Shown here piece after piece: positions 20,701-23,681 of a DNA stretch of 23,681 nt. Position numbers and translations under genes: made by a program. Position 1 is the stretch's first letter. The number at the start of each line of letters is the position of its first letter. The notes under the pieces are model-generated. The model was not told where the DNA came from. It did not search any database and saw only the letters and a list, made by a program, of their open reading frames with translations. Source of the stretch: Flammula alnicola (taxonomy: Eukaryota; Basidiomycota; Agaricomycetes; Agaricales; Strophariaceae); the NCBI GenBank assembly GCA_015499995.1, contig JADNRV010000584.1:1-23681 (forward strand). Direction: 5' to 3'.

Positions 20701-23681
20701 ACGTCGAAGCTCTTGTTGACTACATCTATGCCAACCTTGGTATGGATTTGGACTACATACTGCCTTTCGCCGGCATTCCTGAAAACGGGCGCGAAATCGA
20801 TGGGCTTGACGATAGATCAGAACTCGCTCACCGCATGATGCTCGTTAACCTTCTTCGAATTCTCGGTGCTGTCAAGAACAAGAAGGCCAGTCGCCATTTC
20901 GTCACCCGACCAACCCAAGTCATTCTTCCCTTGTCGCCGAACCACGGGCTCTTTGGAAATGATGGTCTTTACTCAGAATCCAAGATATCGCTTGAAACAC
21001 TCTTCCAGCGCTGGGCTTCTGAAAGCTGGGGCGAATATCTGTGCTTAGCTGGTGCCGTCATTGGGTAAGATTACTTATCCTCCTATTTCATACGTAACTA
21101 ACTGTTTTTCACAAGCTGGACCCGCGGAACTGGTCTGATGGGACCTACAAACATTGTTGCTCACGAGCTTGAAAGCTATGGCGTGCGCACCTTCTCTGCG
21201 AAAGAAATGGCCTTCAACATCCTCGGTCTGATGCATCCCCTCATCTTCAGCATAACCCAAGTCGAACCCATCTGGGCTGATTTGAATGGTGGGATGGATC
21301 GCTTACCCGACCTCGCCGATATCACCACTCGCATTCGCCTCAAGCTTAACAAAAAGGCCGACCTTCGCCGTGCCATTGCTCGCGATAATTCCGCTGACTT
21401 CAAGATCACTAATGGGGTTGAAGCAGAACGATTGCTTCAATCCGTGGACGTCCTTCCTCGCGCCAACTTCCGTTTCGAGTTCCCCGCCCTTGAGTCCGCA
21501 AAAACGTTGACCGATCTGTCGCATCTTCGTGGACTCGTTGATCTTGATAAGGTTGTCGTTATCACTGGCTACGGCGAGGTGGGCCCTTGGGGTAGCTCTC
21601 GCACTCGCTGGGAAATGGAGGCCCGAGGAGAATTCACCATTGAAGGTTGTATTGAAATGGCCTGGCTTATGGGATACATCAAGCACTTTGACGGTCGCCT
21701 GAAAGATGGGTCTTTGCACGTTGGATGGGTGGACAGCAAGACGGACGAGCCTGTCGACGACAAGGACGTCAAAGGTCGTTACGAAAAGGAGAATCTTGGT
21801 TCATGCAGGTGTTCGCCTGATCGGTAAGTCACTACGCAAATTTTAAAAGTACCCTTTTTAACATTCTGTTGCAGAGCCGGAGCTCTTCCGCGGATACGAC
21901 CCCAACAAGAAGGTCTTCAACCAGGAAGTCGAGCTTATCCACGACCTTGAACCCATCGAAGTTTCCGACTCGGAAGCTCAGAAATTCAAACTGCAACACG
22001 GAGACAAGTGCGATGTCTGGGCTGGCGAAGGTGGACAATGGTTTGCGAAGTTCAAGAAGGGCGCATGTGTGTTCGTTCCCAAAGCCTTCAAGTTTAGTCG
22101 AACGGTGGCTGGTCAAATTCCTACCGGATGGCATGCTGGTCGCTACGGCATACCCGATGATATCGTAGCGCAGACAGATCGCACGACTCTATGGGCGTTG
22201 GTCAGCACCATCGAAGCGCTCAACGCTTCCGGTATCACAGATCCTTACGAGCTCTACAAACACATGCACCCCTCCGAAGTTGGCACTGCTCTTGGAAGTG
22301 GTATGGGGGGAACCATCAGTATGGGCAAGATGTTCAAAGACCGCCGCGACGAAAAGGAGGTTCAGAACGACATTCTGCAGGAGACGTAAGTTCATAAAAT
22401 ATTTCTTGTGGGTCTATTCACTAATGTCATGGCTATTAAGTTTTATCAACACGACGGCTGGATGGATTAACCTCTTGCTTCTATCATCGAGCGGACCCGT
22501 TAAAATTCCTGTCGGCGCGTGGTAAGCCTTATCGTTATTGTCGAATAATCGTTATCTAAATTGTTCCATTAGTGCTACCGCTCTTCAGTCACTAGAAATC
22601 GCATCCGATACGATTTTGTCTGGAAAAGCCAAGGTCATGATCGCTGGTGGCTTCGACGACATCAGCGAAGAGGGCTCTTACGAGTTCGCCAATATGAAAG
22701 CAACGAGCAATGCGGAGACCGAATTTGCCATGGGCCGCGAACCGACCGAAATGTCTCGACCTGCTACCACTTCTCGCGCTGGGGTGTGTCAAATATTTTT
22801 TCCCAGCCTATCCTCTCACTGACTTGCATCCTTAGTTTATGGAGTCTCAAGTAAGACAAGTCCATTGAGGATTCTGATTCGCTTTACTTATATTTATGTA
22901 GGGAACTGGTGTCCACATCGTCATGAGCGCAAAGACTGCCCTTGAGTTGGGTGCTCCTATTCGCGGAATCCTGGCATTCACCTCGACTTCAACGTAAGCC
23001 CTTAATCCATAGAATCTGACATCCGTTAAATCTTAAATCTTTGGTGTTTTTAGTGACAAAGCAGGCCGATCGGTACCTGCTCCCGGTCGCGGTGCCTTGA
23101 CTGTTGCAAGGGAAATCAAGACAAAGCACCCTCTTCCCATCCTCGATGTTGCCTACCGATCTCGTCAACTTTCCTTCCGCCGTACACAGATCTCACAATG
23201 GATGTCTCACGAGCAAATGCAACTTCAAGAAGAGATTGCCTACCGCAAACGAGAAGGTGAAACTGTCGATGACGAATACATCTCGAGTCGCATTGTGAAT
23301 CTCGAGAAAGAAGCCGTCCGACAAGAGAAGGATGCTCAGGCCATGTATGGCATGCTCGAAGGAACTGATCCTCACATTGCCCCACTTCGACGAGCACTCG
23401 CCGTTTGGGGCCTCACGGCTGATGACATCGGCATCCTGTCTATCCATGGTACTAGTACGGGCGCCAACGTACGCAACTTCTCACCGCCTTGGTTTTCTTT
23501 GTTTCAACTGAATTTGCCTTCTACAGGAAGAGAATGAGACCCGCATCTGGAACGATATATTCACCACCATTTCGCGCACGCCTGGCAACGCCGTTCCCAT
23601 CATGGCGCAAAAGAGTCTCCTGGGGCATTCCAAAGGAGGATCTGCAGCATGGCAAGCGGCAGGGCTGTTGCAGGCGGTCAT
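11741..23681 (+). CDS. Single-chain type I fatty acid synthase (beta-alpha fusion), 3' end cut off
   Basis: A cytosolic multienzyme making long-chain acyl-CoA from acetyl-CoA, malonyl-CoA and NADPH. Exons: 11741-11821, 11880-13236, 13293-13596, 13654-15058, 15113-16033, 16088-16929, 16985-17849, 17900-17995, 18049-18250, 18307-19932, 19991-21064, 21116-21823, 21875-22385, 22441-22521, 22573-22783, 22836-22850, 22902-22993, 23054-23468, 23527-end. All introns are 50-60 bases, GT-AG, and phases agree throughout. Two single-base disruptions break the frame (near 20493 and 21798). Bridging them gives about 3,650 codons; fused basidiomycete FAS chains are about 3,900-4,000, so the end of the ketosynthase and the phosphopantetheinyl transferase lie past the window. 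The start [12 protein letters not shown] is favoured because it follows the TATA box and is in phase with exon 2. Identity is certain from the domain order and active-site motifs; residue numbers given for domains assume the frame is bridged. Confidence 0.95.
12306..13236 (+). other. FAS acetyltransferase (AT) domain
   Basis: Loads the acetyl starter from acetyl-Co[18 protein letters not shown] is at about residue 174 and the nucleophile motif GHSQG follows, with Ser289 encoded at 12663-12665. [12 protein letters not shown] near the exon end carries the expected catalytic His. Confidence 0.88.
13660..15058 (+). other. FAS enoyl reductase (ER) domain, FMN type
   Basis: TIM-barrel, FMN- and NADPH-dependent reductase of the fungal FAS beta chain. 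[30 protein letters not shown] and [20 protein letters not shown] are the recognisable FMN/active-site segments. It is encoded almost entirely by exon 4. Confidence 0.88.
15113..17150 (+). other. FAS dehydratase (DH) region, hotdog folds
   Basis: Removes water from the 3-hydroxyacyl-ACP. Exon 5 gives the structural part; exon 6 has the MaoC-like active-site segment [17 protein letters not shown] at about residue 1583, with Asp1589 and His1594 as the likely catalytic pair, followed by [17 protein letters not shown]. Confidence 0.82.
17151..18700 (+). other. FAS malonyl/palmitoyl transferase (MPT) domain
   Basis: Loads malonyl and releases palmitoyl-Co[20 protein letters not shown] is at about residue 1693; [10 protein letters not shown] carries the nucleophile Ser1839 (17589-17591); VPFHSRYL carries the His. 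Its C-terminal piece ([35 protein letters not shown]) is the segment that starts the separate alpha chain in yeast. Confidence 0.9.
18470..18515 (+). other. Beta-alpha fusion point of the FAS chain
   Basis: Sequence like the C-terminus of the yeast beta subunit ([20 protein letters not shown]) runs without stop into sequence like the N-terminus of the yeast alpha subunit ([20 protein letters not shown]), near residue 2085. Both lie in exon 10 with no intron between, so this is a true single-chain fusion and not two genes. Confidence 0.82.
18765..19430 (+). other. FAS acyl carrier protein with flanking linkers
   Basis: An Ala/Pro/Glu-rich linker (about 18765-18885) leads to the ACP. The phosphopantetheine Ser is in [19 protein letters not shown] (Ser2257, codon 19002-19004). 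The domain closes with [20 protein letters not shown] and [12 protein letters not shown] and is followed by a Gly-rich linker ([17 protein letters not shown]). Only one ACP is present. Confidence 0.9.
20490..21540 (+). other. FAS ketoreductase (KR) domain
   Basis: NADPH-dependent reduction of 3-ketoacyl-ACP. The dinucleotide loop [20 protein letters not shown] starts at residue 2739, and the catalytic pair is in [15 protein letters not shown] (Tyr2894, Lys2898). The first frame disruption falls six codons before the loop. Confidence 0.85.
21541..23681 (+). other. FAS ketosynthase (KS) domain, incomplete
   Basis: Condenses acyl and malonyl units. The active-site Cys3358 lies in [14 protein letters not shown], its codon split by an intron (TG at 22520-22521, T at 22573). 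The first His is in [10 protein letters not shown] (His3595, 23445-23447); the Lys/His pair is in [11 protein letters not shown] (His3636, 23626-23628). The window ends about 18 residues later. Exon 16 is only 15 bases (FMESQ). Confidence 0.9.

Noticed and set aside
20490..21800. Programmed ribosomal frameshifting to explain the two FAS frame breaks
   Set aside because: No slippery heptamer or obvious downstream structure is seen, two opposite shifts would be required, and this is not known in FAS genes. Single-base error or mutation is simpler.

Overview
The window looks like nuclear DNA of a mushroom-forming basidiomycete (Agaricomycete). The reasons are many 50-60 base GT-AG introns, a type I fatty acid synthase (FAS) whose beta and alpha halves are fused into one chain (the basidiomycete arrangement), a NACHT ATPase of the kind these fungi carry in large numbers, and a decayed gene resembling fungal FunK1 kinases. 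No RNA gene, CRISPR array or bacterial-type operon was seen.

Layout. Bases 1-6050 are a decaying, duplicated region. A broken FunK1-like relic (+, about 474-1200) is followed by two tandem minus-strand copies of an NAD(P)-binding SDR gene. The left copy (1966-3044) is a pseudogene that lost its Rossmann-fold exons in one internal deletion and later gained a frameshift. The right copy (4275-5792) is intact, with 8 exons and 347 codons. The duplication includes the promoter: both copies keep a TATA box about 100 bases upstream and a shared element 207-225 bases upstream of the ATG. Bases 6446-8520 (-) hold a NACHT gene stopped by an in-frame TGA, with a second truncated copy of its C-terminal part downstream. 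Bases 8660-8980 hold repeats, including one possible pogo/Fot-type transposon end. Bases 9455-10708 (+) encode a conserved-looking 7-TM membrane protein of unknown function.

Bases 11741-23681 (+) hold the single-chain FAS. I could follow 19 exons (about 3,650 codons) before the window cuts it inside the ketosynthase. Domain order is acetyltransferase, enoyl reductase, dehydratase, malonyl/palmitoyl transferase, beta-alpha junction, ACP, ketoreductase, ketosynthase. The missing end should hold the rest of the ketosynthase and the phosphopantetheinyl transferase. The domains would carry out the whole cytosolic cycle of acyl-CoA synthesis on one chain.

Points to check: two single-base frame disruptions in FAS (a missing G near 20493 and an extra G near 21798), both at G/GG and both in otherwise well conserved sequence; an intron splitting the ketosynthase catalytic Cys codon; a 15-base microexon in FAS and a 10-base microexon in the SDR gene. 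I did not find a convincing new biological system. The most informative parts are the FAS gene structure and the duplication-decay history of its left flank.
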